Shown here in pieces: positions 26,401 through 38,100 of a DNA stretch of 64,000 nt (position 1 is its first letter; every line of letters starts with the position of its first letter). Source of the stretch: Eretmocerus hayati. Taxonomy: Eukaryota; Arthropoda; Insecta; Hymenoptera; Aphelinidae. The stretch lies in NCBI GenBank assembly GCA_029851415.1, contig CM056742.1, forward strand, positions 146,449,121-146,513,120, read 5' to 3'. The translations under genes and the position numbers were made by a program. A model generated the notes under the pieces. The model did not search any database, had not been told where the DNA came from, and worked only from the letters and a program-made list of their open reading frames with translations.

Positions 26401-27405
26401 CATGCACGGCTGCGCGTATGCAAAGGATTTTGGCTCGAGGACGTAATTGTGCCTCAAAATCACATATGTAGAAAAGCAAGCCTACTACTTCCCGGCATCC
26501 GTGCGCAAAAAATGTTGGTTTTTGGATCTGTGGCGGGCGTAAGGTTAAACTAGAAGTATTGGGAGACTGAAAGTCGCCATTCACACTTTGGGTTGTCAAG
26601 GATGTACTCATTATGTTCCGATCATGAAATTTTTTTTCTCACGTGAGTGTTTCATTCATCTTTAGAAATCAGAGAGGAATATTTGCTACGCAACATATTA
26701 CATATGAATTGATTCATTTCGGTATCTCATCATTGCCACAGCTTGTCCAAAATTTGGTACTTGATCAACATCACCCTTGGGTAAACTCGAATATTTTTTG
26801 ATACCATATGAAATCCCAAACGTTTCTATCAACTGTGAGGGAAAATCGTGTCCCAGTATTGGTCGACTTTTGCCTGATGTCCCAGTACTCTCAGTTTTAT
26901 CTTAGCACTTTCCGTTCGTTGCAGATTCAAAGACTCGTTCTTTTCGCGTCCTTTCTCGTAAGAAATATTAGGCATACTCCAACTAGCATTTGAGGTTTCA
27001 AGATAAAGTATTTACAGCTTGCCTGCCGAAATAATGTGTAGGCACAGCGATGCATGATACAATACGATATTATTCGCTAAAACGGATGTGTTTCGTGAAA
27101 CTTACCCCATTTTCTCTCCTATATTCAACATTTGAGCCATTTAATGCAATTTCTCTTAGGTTTAAGTGGCATCTTACACTAAAACTACAGACTACATTGC
27201 TGATAATGATGTCCAGCTCTGGTTTGTCTTCTGTGTCTTCATTACAGTGCTCATCAATGTGAACATCAAGAATTTCAGTTTTTTTCTCGGACAATGAAAT
27301 ACGGTCATTGTCATAATTGTCTACTTTTGGGACATGGTTCATCCCCCTGTTGTTGATCGACTCAATTCCATTTTTTTCCACAAAAGTGGCCATAATATCC
27401 AGCAT
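23459..27405 (-). CDS. Trf2: TBP-like protein 1 / TBP-related factor 2, 5 coding exons
   Basis: TRF2/TBPL1 is a nuclear core-promoter factor that binds TFIIA and TFIIB and supports transcription from TATA-less promoters. Exons on the minus strand: 27405-27106, 24198-23948, 23870-23776, 23691-23459 (879 nt, 292 aa); phases 0, 2, 1 are all consistent. The core (about residues 63-240) shows both TBP-fold repeats: LDIIISNVVCSF, CHLNLREIAL, SGKVTCTGATSEDEAK, RSLQKLGF, NVLGTCTMP, YEPEIQPGVIYK, RIFSTGSITVT and VYPLVYEFRKER. Vertebrate TBPL1 is about 186 aa; this protein adds a 62-residue N-terminal region and a 50-residue acidic tail (IGDEENLEEGEEDY). The start ATG follows an acceptor directly (TTTCTTGCAG|ATG), so a non-coding first exon is implied. 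The usual glycine after ITVT is encoded as alanine across the exon junction. Intron 1 is 2.9 kb and contains a foldback element. Confidence 0.93.
25370..26101. mobile_element. 732-bp foldback element in Trf2 intron 1
   Basis: The two halves are inverted copies meeting near 25735. Termini are CACGGTGGGCTTCTGGGAC on the left and, reverse-complemented, CACGGTGCGCCTTTAGGAC on the right. GATG directly flanks both ends (25366-25369 and 26102-26105), a possible 4-bp target duplication. Shared internal blocks include GTGACGAAAAAATCT-like sequence and ATCGAGTGATTGTCAAAT. No coding capacity; probably a non-autonomous DNA element. Confidence 0.65.
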
Positions 27406-29157
27406 CTGCAAGAAATAGTTCAAGGATAGTGCTAAGAGATTAGGATGTGAATGATATGACATGTGACTATATGAATATCAATATTGCAAGCCTAATATTT
27501 GATTTTGAACTAAAATAAATAAATTGATAGGAAATTTCAGATACATATCATGAATTCCTATATGACTCATTCTAGAGAAGGAATTTCAATCAAAAAGTTA
27601 AATTTATACTTCTTTCATGATGTTAGGTATAGAGTAAGTTGGAGTATATGGTAACAATGTAAACTATGTCTCAAAAAGCTCTCAAGGATTCAAAACAAAC
27701 TTGAAATTTTGATTAATAATTCCAGAATGGACAAATTTGCGATTGACTTCAATGACACTGGTAGATAAATGCATCAACTCAACAAAAGCTGTCTATATTG
27801 ATTGGATGCTGAGGACAAAGAATCAAATTACAGATGAAAAATTCGACCAATACCATTTCTTCTTGTCCATAAGTACTTCCATAACATATGAATTTTTGAA
27901 CCATGATTCAAAGAAATATTCAAACAAAAAGAGTTTAGAATATCCAAGGACACCGATTCATCTGATTATCCAAAGAAATGCAGTACTGGATACTATACTT
28001 AGAGCATACTGAATTTGACTCAATTCAAATGGAAAAATTCCTCATGATTCATCAGTGTTCATGACTCTATTCAATTAAATCCAAGCCCAAAAAAGAAATT
28101 TGTTGTACTCATTTCCTGATTTATCAAGGTGAGTCGTTCCACGTTTCAATTGTAAGATGAATATACTACATGGGATGCTGAATCATTCCTAAAGGCAGCA
28201 TTTTTCCCAAGAGCTCTGCAGAATGAAAGTAAGTTGATCAGATTTCAAAATTTTATCTTTCACAGCCCATTTTAACCACTGGTACTCTTTTCAAGTATTT
28301 TAAAAGTCTTGACATTGTGTCTTGGAGTTGGATTCAGTATAAGAAGAGCTAGTGAAATGGTTTTTGTCAAATTTCACAAGTACTCAAGGACTTGTTTATG
28401 CTTATTAAATGGAACTTTTGATAACTGGAGGTAATATTGTGACAAGGACTCTTTCTTTCGGTGCATTATCGATAAAATGAATTGATTGCAATGAAGGTGC
28501 TTGTTGTAACAAAGCAAGATTCATAGGAGAATATAATAGCAGAGTACATGATCAAGTAGAATCTAATAGCGATAAGTGAAAAGGAGATTAGAAAGAAGGA
28601 GGATGAGGAATTAAGGACTAGTCCAACTTGATTTTAACCCTGGCCCAGCTCCTTCAAAGAACTAATGCATAGAGCCATCAAGATCCAAGGATTTCAATGG
28701 AATGGTTGCAAAGATTTTCCAAAATTACAAAAAAGACAGTAGAGACAGAGATCAAGACAGAAGTATGAAGAATTAAGAGATTTGTACATAACACAACTCA
28801 ACAAAATCATAATCATCATAGAGGTTAGGATTTGGGAAATGAGTGGGTATGAAAAGCAAAAAAAGAATACCTTTGAGGGAATGGTAGAATAGTATTCAAG
28901 ACAAGAGAGAATTCAATTGATTCGGGGGTTTTTACCAGGATGATAGTTGGGGTAGAAATTTTCAAGTCAAAATCACTCCAAACTGAGTATAAGAGAATTT
29001 TGTTGGTCCAAGGCTATGACACAACCAAGGAAAACAATTATTTGTCATTCAGGATATGAAGAGATCGAAGAGTAAAGTCGACTCAAAATACACAACGAGA
29101 CAAAAAATATTTTAGGTCTTAGTATACTTCAGGAAATGAGAGAATAGTTAACCTCAC

Positions 29158-29400
29158 CTGCTGATTCGAAGTTCGTTTATTTTTTGATGCACTTGTAAAC
29201 GTAGTTATTATTTACTCCACTTAGTGTTGAATTTTTAGTATATATTCTAGCAAATCGAGCCATTGCGCTTATTCTTGAACACACATTATCAATTTGCACA
29301 ACCTAATACTTCGAGGGTGTAGCCTTTATTCGCGATTCTCTATAGTTCTCCACCACTTTCAAACGCAAGCTTCGGAATCGGAATATGAAACACACATTTC
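29158..29400 (-). other. Trf2: Candidate 5' non-coding exon of Trf2
   Basis: The Trf2 start codon abuts an acceptor, so an upstream exon must exist. The best donor on the minus strand is CAGCAG|GTGAGG, with the exon ending at 29158 and the intron at 29157-27406. The exon's 5' limit is unknown and 29400 is a guess. The assignment rests on splice-site strength and position only. Confidence 0.3.
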
Positions 29401-29858
29401 CTAAAAGGCTTATCCATAAATTGGAAAACTTGAACTAGATATGTATCATCCCTCCAAATCCCAATCTTTACAAAATACAATTGCGCCCTCTTGTGGTGTA
29501 GCATTTTCTTTTTTAGTTCAATTTTTTGAAAATCATCTCACAAACAGAAAAAAATTCCAGCCTCAAGATTTGAAGAGCCAAAAATTTCTTACGAAACAAT
29601 TTGTCGCAATGAACATTCATTTTTCAGCATTTTATCGCAATAAGTTATAATTAATAACGATTGACATCTGTATCTGCATGTAATCGTGTGCTTTTGCAAA
29701 TGATACCGGTTATCTAAATATTTTTAGATTTTTCAGTTTCTGAGCGCGTTCGACCATTGTTCGACACAATGACCGTCAACTCCGTTCCGTCATGACGTCA
29801 TGAGTTTCAAATTTTGATGAATTTTGCGAGCTAGCAGACGATATATATCAGCAGTATC

Positions 29859-29886
29859 CCTCTCTCTCTCTCTCTCTCTCCCTCTT
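29859..29886. repeat. (TC)n microsatellite between Trf2 and Icmt
   Basis: Ten perfect TC units at 29861-29880 with pyrimidine flanks. It lies in the divergent interval between Trf2 (minus) and Icmt (plus). Such GAGA-type tracts often occur in insect promoters, so a promoter role is possible but unproven. Confidence 0.7.
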
Positions 29887-30351
29887 CCACGCATCAACAT
29901 CAACTCAAAAAAGAGCACATCAGAGAAATGAATAAATGATTGGTGTAAATAAAGTATGAAAGCGCAAGTTGAATGAACAATGGCGTGAAAAAAGCAGAGT
30001 TTTTTACCAACGGCTAGCTGATGTTTCCTATGAAGAACGATAGGTCAATTAGCTGATGTTTCGAAGTATACCCTATAATATAATGTTTACTATTATGGGG
30101 TTGAGCAGAAGTATTATTCTCCTACCAGTATGACAGAAAGCTTAACATTTTTTGAGATGCTCGATAAATGGTGAGATGCAGTCTCTAAAAAATATTATAA
30201 ATAGGCCTATAACACTCAATCAGTCTAGAATCCCTTTACCTTTCTCGTGTTACCATTCTCATATTCAGCTGACACTTTGTTGAGGCGTCTTAGGTATATC
30301 ATTTCTGCTGCAAATGCTGCAATTGATGATAATTTGGATGCAGCACTGATC

Positions 30352-31636
30352 ATGGTTACACTTCTTATGATTTTCTATGTATTTTTCATGCTCACAGATT
30401 CCACCAGGAGTCATCTTGAGACGAAATCCAATATGCAGTACCATCTAGGCTTTGTGGCTGTTTACTCATTTCTGGTAGCTCTGGCAACATTTTTAGCATA
30501 TGAGTTTATCCTCATATCTTACGATGGACACAATTTGTATCTCATTTGGATCCATATCATAAACTATAAAATCTTATGCATATTGAGTAAATTGACTCTG
30601 TCTCCACCAAGCCATGAAGTAAGTTATCCTTTGATTTGTGTCTGTTTGCATGCTTGCAGAGTTGAAATATATGTCCCAGAGTTTTATAAAAATTTTATTG
30701 GAAATGCTGAGATAGGTCTTAAATTGATAAGGAATCACATCTTGGGCATCCTTTGTTTTTTTACAATTTTCTTATCCAATTTTTATTCAGTGATATTTCA
30801 GATTGTGAGTTAGATCTTTGTCACAATACTTTGAAAGCTGATTGTTTGCAGGTATCTGTGCGTGCATTCTTTCTTGGATACACATTTGGTTCAGGCATCC
30901 TAATTTACGTGCTCATGGCAGAATCTTGGAGGACTTTTGGTATCTATGCTGCTGTCCTTTCTACATTTCATTTGACAGAATATCTGGCAATAGCTTTCAC
31001 AAACCCTGCAGTACTATCTGTGGACAGTTTTGTACTGAATCACAGTACTGCTTACACACTTGCTGCTGTATCTAGTTGGGTTGAATTCCTAATTGAACGA
31101 TTTTTCTTTCCACAAATGAAAGAAAGCCTTGTTGTACCTCTGATTGGTATTGCATTTTGTGTACTGGGCGATCTATTGAGGAAAGCAGCAATACTTACTG
31201 CGAAGCGTAATTTTAATCATATTGTTCAGGATGAAAAAGCAAGTGACCATGAGCTTGTTACACATGGAGTGTATAGTATTTGCAGGCATCCCAGCTATGT
31301 TGGTTGGTTCTATTGGTCTGTTGGCACTCAGGTAAATGTTATTTTGATCGACTTTTGCCTAGGCATGAATGTTATTTTTATGAACTATTTAATGAGTTAC
31401 CCATCCCATCTTCAATTACATTATCCTTTATTAATTCTATGTTGCAGCTAATCTTGCAAAATCCAGTATGCTTAATACTTTACACAATTGTGTCATGGAA
31501 ATTTTTCCATGAAAGGATATTTATTGAAGAAATCAGTTTGTTGCGCTTTTTTGGCACCAGTTATATGAAGTATCAGGATAGAGTAGGGACAGGCTTGCCA
31601 TTCATATCTGGTTGCAGGAACTTCAGAGTTGACTAA
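30352..31636 (+). CDS. Icmt: Protein-S-isoprenylcysteine O-methyltransferase, 3 exons
   Basis: ICMT is an ER membrane enzyme that methylates the C-terminal prenylcysteine of CAAX proteins such as Ras and lamin, using S-adenosylmethionine. Exons: 30352-30618, 30852-31331, 31448-31636 (936 nt, 311 aa); all junctions are phase 0. Diagnostic blocks are VSVRAFFLGYTFGSG, FHLTEYLAIA, NHSTAYTLAAVSSWVEF, LRKAAILTAKRNFNH, HGVYSICRHPSYVGWFYWS with the family RHPxYxG signature, EEISLLRFFG and GTGLPFI. Several hydrophobic membrane segments are visible, matching the multi-pass family. The start is uncertain: the ATG at 30352 has a good context (A at -3, G at +4) and gives a length near the ~284-residue vertebrate enzyme. 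The frame is open 41 codons further upstream without an ATG, and an acceptor-like TATTCAG near 30270 could bring in an upstream exon. Confidence 0.93.
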
Positions 31637-32063
31637 TGAAACAATACAAGTTTTGTATGAGAGAAACATATCATACCCTTAATCAGAAGAAATTATGGGA
31701 GAGACTGAATTTTTTATGTACCACGATAAAGTATTTTGTAGTATCTTTCATCGCTGTAATGTGAAGGGACTGCAAACTCTTCCAACAATATTGCAGATAA
31801 ATGATGAATTAGTTACTAGGGTGGAGATGAAAGATCTTGAGATAGTGTGTGAAGGAGAAACTCCCGACTCCGGTTCCATCAGACTATCAAACAGATTTGT
31901 GTCATGGAATCATATACAGTAGTACCCTGATGAACAAGTCGTTTGCTTGGTTGACTTGGCATTCACTTGAGATCTTGTGAGAGTAACTTTATAATTTTGA
32001 CTAGATATTCCTGTGAAAATGAAAAGTCTCTGTGGATAGTGCCAAACCACGGGAACTAGCGAA

Positions 32064-32128
32064 AATAAACCGTAACGCTCACAAGTATTTAATACTTTGT
32101 CAGTGATTTATGATCAGTCTTGAATAAA
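32064..32128 (+). terminator. Icmt: Icmt polyadenylation signals
   Basis: AATAAA occurs at 32064-32069 and 32123-32128, 430-490 nt after the Icmt stop. These are the first canonical signals downstream. TTTATT near 32160 would serve a minus-strand transcript. Confidence 0.5.
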
Positions 32129-32557
32129 TTGTTCAAAAACATAAAACGCTCTCTATATTTTTATTTAAACAACAAGTTGATGTTACATTTAAATGCTCAC
32201 AACAGCAGGATATTTCATACTTGACAAATGAAAAAAAAAAACAATGAGTTGAACCATTGAGGATTGCCAGTAGCGCACACTATTTACTCTTATTGAAGGA
32301 CAAATCTGCAAAGTTGGCGGGAATAAATATAATCTATTTCGTCCTTTCCGTGATGGTAAATCTTATGATTCAATTTCAGCAAAAGTGCAGTTTCTCCCTA
32401 TTTTTACACTTATTATGAATTTACTGAAACTTATTCAAAATACACGGTAGAAAATTCGCATAATGATCGACATTCGACCCCATCGAAATTTGAAGTGATA
32501 TGGTATATGATCATATCATTACAACCTTTGCTCACTTTCAAATCTACGGACTTACCT

Positions 32558-32637
32558 TCATTCGGATCGAGATGTTTTTCACAAAATCTTCTGAAGCTTC
32601 GCGAGATGGATCGGGCGGGGTGGTTGAATATCTGCAT
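32558..32637 (-). other. Possible small minus-strand exon (unassigned)
   Basis: A locally G+C-rich minus-strand segment has ATG codons at and near 32637 and a strong donor, AATGAAG|GTAAGT, near 32559. Two frames are open through it; one reads MQIFNHPARSISRSF onward. A TCAGTGG initiator-like motif lies upstream. No convincing partner exon or family could be found between here and the Icmt 3' end, so this may be a small conserved gene or chance. Confidence 0.2.
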
Positions 32638-32639
32638 TC

Positions 32640-34940
32640 ATCTGTTAATTCTCAATATTGATACAAGACTCAAAAAATTCCACAGTCTTTCAATTCATGT
32701 TAGTAATATAGGAACATTATTTCACAAACCACTGACCACTGACACGAAACCTCACGTATTATGGAATTCCGAATTCTGCCACCGTTTAGTAATTGACCGG
32801 TTCAAAATATATGATTATGATGCTTGCTTGTAATCCATAAACCATGAACACAAAACGCTTCGGTTTTTTAGAAAAAATATTTGCTAAGTTGTTATTTGCT
32901 GCAGTATTGATCGATTTTTTCTATGCCGGGTCCTCGTTCTCAATTTTTTGAATCCGAGCTCATAAAATGATGCACTGAAGGAAGCATCAATATGAAAAGT
33001 TGCGTGGAAATTCCGATATTTGATGGTCGAAAATGTGCCGACTTCAAATCTCTTACTCGAATATCCTATGGTGTATTCTTCGACTTTTCGAGTTCTAAGA
33101 CTTACAGAGTGAGGATTAACTCACACACGAATGTAAAAATTTCTATTCACCGGCACCACAAAGATAAAACGGATAAGACGGTAGTATGACACGGAACCTG
33201 ACATTTGCCACTAAAATTGAACTCATGGCCAAACGGTTTAAGCTACGTTGAGCTTTTTGGGTTTTGATTTGGTCACCAGGCATGCACTTTGAAGAAACCT
33301 GGCTAGGATCTGTGTGTTCTCACGTTTGAGGATCGCCATCGATATTACACGGAACCGACCAAAAAATTGAGCAGAAGTTGATTTTCGTGAAAATTAAGTT
33401 CTCCCATGCAAAGTGTAAAAACAAATTTTTTTTTCTATACTTTAGGGCTTAGAAATGTTGCGCCTGACAACGAACTTTGAGGAGAAACTGAAGCGGGGGA
33501 ATGGCGCAAGTACTTCACTTCCATAGAGAGAAACTGAGTGTGCAAATTTTGGGCAAAATTGCGCCACTAAAATATACATGCTCAGCTCACCTCACACACA
33601 AACGAAGGGATTTTGGTTATTATGGCTGAGAGATTGGATATGATACGAATCCCCAACGAGCCCCACCCTGGCGCTTCGACTCATAAAGATCGAAAAAAAG
33701 GAAAAACTACATATGTCACAAAACTGACACTTTGATCTTTTATTCAGGGATCGAAAAACTAACGATTGCGCCAAAAAAGGCGACAAAAATGCTTGAGCTA
33801 TATGGTTTGTAAGTTTTTTATGTTTTTTCTCCAACGGTTCGAAGGATTCGTACAAGCTGGCACACTTTATAGTTTCCACGGAACTACCCATGTATATTTT
33901 CGCAATTAAATATTGTTCTCCAGTATTCATAACTTTCGATTTAACTAACATATCGAATCTTGATGGAGCTACTTAGAATCATGCTGTTATTATACTTGCT
34001 GTCAATTTTAACATCCGCACAAACTCATGAGATTTGAGATTGACCCATTCACTAACATTGTCAAATTTAAGGGACAACAATTTCTGTTAATCTGTGATCA
34101 TTTCCTTTTGAAGCATCGGAAAACATGAGAAAATTCTGGAAAATCTCTGTCAATGCAAGGGTCATAGAACACAAATCAAAGCCAAAAACTGAGGACAACA
34201 AGAGAGATTGAGACGAAAAACCAAACATTTATCAAAATTTCAATTTTACCGTTATTCATTCTAGATTCATCAGAGAAACGTTAACTTTGTATGTCAGAAA
34301 TGTGTTTCTGCTTGCAAAAATCTCGTGGATAGTGAATGGGTTGATACTCTTTTTTTAGAGCGTTTACGTGACGACTCAAACAAAGGCATTAGTTTAATGA
34401 TGTCAATATGGGACTTTGAGTTTTCCGCAGGTGGTCCTATCAAATCATCAACAATAAGTCCCATTCATTGAGCTAAATATCATGTTTCACGAGACCTAAT
34501 ATGATCTCTGTAGGCGGCATCTTCGCGGAACTAAGCTGGCGATACTTTTTCACATTCGAAATTAGGATGAGAATGAGCTAGAGAGGGTATAATTAGCTGC
34601 CAATCTACAGTACGCAGCAGAGTATTTTTATTGTTTTCTAGTCGATCGACTTGGGGGGATACGTAATATATCTTTTTGATTCATGTGTATAATTTAACTA
34701 TATATGAAAGATAAAATATACGAGATCTACTCATTTTGAATCAGTCGAGTTCACAAGATTAACACATTAACGAAGATAGAAAATATAGCTTTACACCTTT
34801 TTTCAAAATAATTTCCTTTTGAATTTGTTTGAAGCATTCTATGAGAAATAAGATTCCATTTTTGAACAATATTAATCGGAATATAAATAGTCAAAATCTA
34901 AAATTTACAAATTATATTGTTGCTACGTACTGAGTTGAGT
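32640..34940. other. Intergenic between Icmt and troponin C
   Basis: AT-rich. The longest frame (119 codons, minus, 33592-33951) matches nothing I know and lacks promoter or splice support. No inverted repeat or structural RNA was recognised. Confidence 0.45.
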
Positions 34941-34945
34941 AATAA

Positions 34946-34980
34946 TATAAAAGACTGTGATACTATTTTAACTCAATCCG
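34946..34980 (+). promoter_or_regulatory. TpnC: Candidate TATA promoter of troponin C
   Basis: TATAAAAG at 34946-34953 lies about 235 bp upstream of the troponin C ATG. An ACTCAATC initiator-like sequence lies about 30 bp downstream. Strong TATA boxes are typical of muscle structural genes. No intron is needed between here and the ATG at 35183. Confidence 0.45.
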
Positions 34981-35182
34981 AAATGAAAACAAATTATAGC
35001 GGTCTCAGTATCGGCTAGGTGAATCTGATCATCTATTGCTGGTATGGGAAGCAATCACCTGAACGAGGCTTAGCTCAGTCTTTCAAATCAGTGCGCAGTG
35101 TTAAAACTGCACTTTGCTGATCGATATCTTTCCAAATCAGTATTATTTGAATTCGTATAAGTGGTAGCGGAAGTAGCTAAAA

Positions 35183-38100
35183 ATGGTAAGTTATTTTCCA
35201 TTATGTAAAATTAATCATCCAAATCGAATTTTTTGAGCGAATCCATGGTTGTTTGAGTTTGGGATATCATAACAGTGATATTTCAGATTGGTAGTGCTCA
35301 AGCGTTTGAAAAGTTCGAAGAAAAAAGTTGACATTTTTTGTAAACGATCTCATCTTTGTAACAGTAGAATTCACTTGAATCAAGACTCGGTATTCTACAA
35401 CAAAAAATTTTCTACAGACTTCATCGTTGAAAATAATCCAGACTTCAAAATGACAAGTGGATATGTTACAAAAAATTATATAGAGAAATGATGGGCTATT
35501 TTCGTGTTTGCTCCATGGTTCAATTATACCTGAAAGTATCTGTTTAGGAGGTCATTGTAATTTAAAAGAAATCTGTCCCAATGTGTAATCAATTTTCGCA
35601 ATCATTTGCAACTGAATTTTTTCCACTTGGTTGCATGAATTATCGAGCTAGAAATCTTCTCAAAAATTTTGAAAGTAGTAAATCTAACACAGTAGCTCTT
35701 GGTATGTGCAACTCAACTCACGGTACCGATGACACGAAACATCTCTGATGAATTGTTCAAGTTTTATCAGTTAAAATTTTCGTAATCATTCTTTTATTTA
35801 TTTATTGATGCAGAGCCTCATTGACAGACGAAAATCTTTTGATATGCACATATACGTTCTTGGACCAAAAATAGCTTATACGCTCATCTTTCGAGATTTT
35901 TCTGTCCCTAAGCAAAACGTTTCGATACCTAATACCGACTTGCAACGCCGAAATAATTGTTTATGACCATTCTAGAGAGGTTTTTCGAGCTGCTTCAAAA
36001 TTATGATGCATTGACAATAAGACTTGAATCTATCGAATGTGGCTTTCAACTGAACGGTGTAGGGCGCTCAATGACATAAATAAAGTCTGTATACTTGCAA
36101 AGCGAAAAATTGTGTTGCAATCTTGGATAGTGTTGTAACGGCGCATGTACAATAATCAGGGATCAAATACTTTATTTTAGACGCTAAATAGCACTTTGCG
36201 TGCTCAACCAAAGAAAAGCTGATGCAAAAATTTGAAGCATGAACTAAGACATTCGCAAACTCGCCCCGGATGATGCCCAAAATACACATTAATGTTTGTC
36301 ACATTGTAGAAAAAATGATGATACTTGGAAAAAATTGTTTACATATATTTTCATATATAGCTTATTAGATTACATTATTTTCGATACCTGATGGAAAATC
36401 CCACCCACATAATAGTTTCGTTGACATAATGAAATCTTCGGTCATTTTTCTATGAAATAGAAATCGAACCCACACCCGTCTGAATGTCTATTATAATCCA
36501 AAGAGTGACAGATCAAATCTTGTTGAATCTTGTAAAATGTGACCCACAGAAGTACAATGAGCCAAAGCAGGAAATATAGGGCTATAAGTGAATAACGGGA
36601 GCTAAATATGGTTTTTTGATGATCAACATGAAAATTTTTTTCTAATAATTCAGTGTAAGGGAAACGCATAGGCAATTGATTGATAATGCGTTAGGTAGAT
36701 CTGATTATAATTTATGCGACGAAACAATCCTCATCACGTTCTATTCTTATTTCAGGAGGATCTATCACAGGAACAGATGAAACGTGAGTAACTGTCTTAA
36801 AATAGTGATTGGATAACTCAATCCGTGAGAGTATAAAGCAAGGGCTTAAATTTGTGCCAAGTGATGAATTAGGTCAAGTTCAACGAGCGGGAAAGGTACA
36901 AAAGATGAGCCGATGACCCAAAGAGGAAATGTTTGATGTAAACGAGATGTGAATTATTTCAAGAACGTTCTTCGCTTATTCCAGAATTCACCTCATATTT
37001 GCATCATAAATGAATATCTGGCTAATATATAATATCTTCAATCTATCTAGTACAGTATAATATCATTCTAACAAGTAACATCCTGTGCTTTTTAATTTAC
37101 AAATATATACAGTCTCTACCATAAACAATGTAATATGCGTACCTGTACTGATTCGAAGATAACTCCAATCTTCTTGATTCTACAAGGGCGTTTAGAAGAG
37201 CATTTCGAAGGTCATGAAAAAACCTTTCAAATTGTGTAAGACGATTTTTTCCCAATTTTTTAGTGTGTCCAAATCGATTACAAAAATGTGAAAAAAATTG
37301 ACTTCAATCAAGCACCTGTCATTTAGACGGGGATGAGTTAGTCTATCAGAAAAATGCAAAAATTCTTGTGGCATCTTGCAGGTGTTTTTAAGGCCTACAA
37401 TTTGCTTTTTTCATAATTTCCTACAACCTTTTTGATCCAAAATAGAACCATTCCACGACTAACATGTGTTACATGCGAATTCATACAGTCGATGAGTTTC
37501 GCAGTGGTTTGATATTCTCAAGTTTCGATTTTTGATGCAAAAAATCATCAACGGAAGTGTTCAGAATACATGATTTCTATGAGTAAAGGTGTCTCAATTT
37601 TTCGAAAACGAAGTCAGAATTTCTCCACAAGGTAACGAAAATGATTTGAAGAACATTTTCTGCCGAAAATCGAAGTTTACTCGGAAATTTTCGATTCTAT
37701 GAACATTTTAATCAGTTTCGTCATCATGTAGATAAATTTTGACTCCATCTTCGAAAAATTTAGACAATTTTAAGGAGATATTATGTATTCTGAACTCTTC
37801 CGATGATGATTTTTTACATTGAAAATCGAAGCTTGAGAATATCAAACCTCTGCGCCACTCATCGACTATATACATTCGCATGTATCACATGTTAGCCGTA
37901 GAGTGGCTCTATTTTGGATCAGAAAAGTCGTAAGAAATTTTTAAAGAAAGCAAATGGTAGGTCTTGAAAGGACCTACAAGATGGCTCACAAATTTTTGTG
38001 ATAGACTCGTCTCCGTCAAAATGACAGGTGCTTGATTGAAGTCAATTTTTTCCCCATTTTTGTAATCGATTTGGACACACTAAAAAATTGGAAAAAAAAT

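Noticed and set aside
33592..33951. 119-codon minus-strand open frame between Icmt and TpnC
   Set aside because: No recognisable domain, no promoter or poly(A) context, and the length is possible by chance.
36455..36490. GGTTCGATT-like tRNA T-loop on the minus strand
   Set aside because: The flanking bases do not form a T-stem, and no acceptor or D/anticodon arms could be placed.
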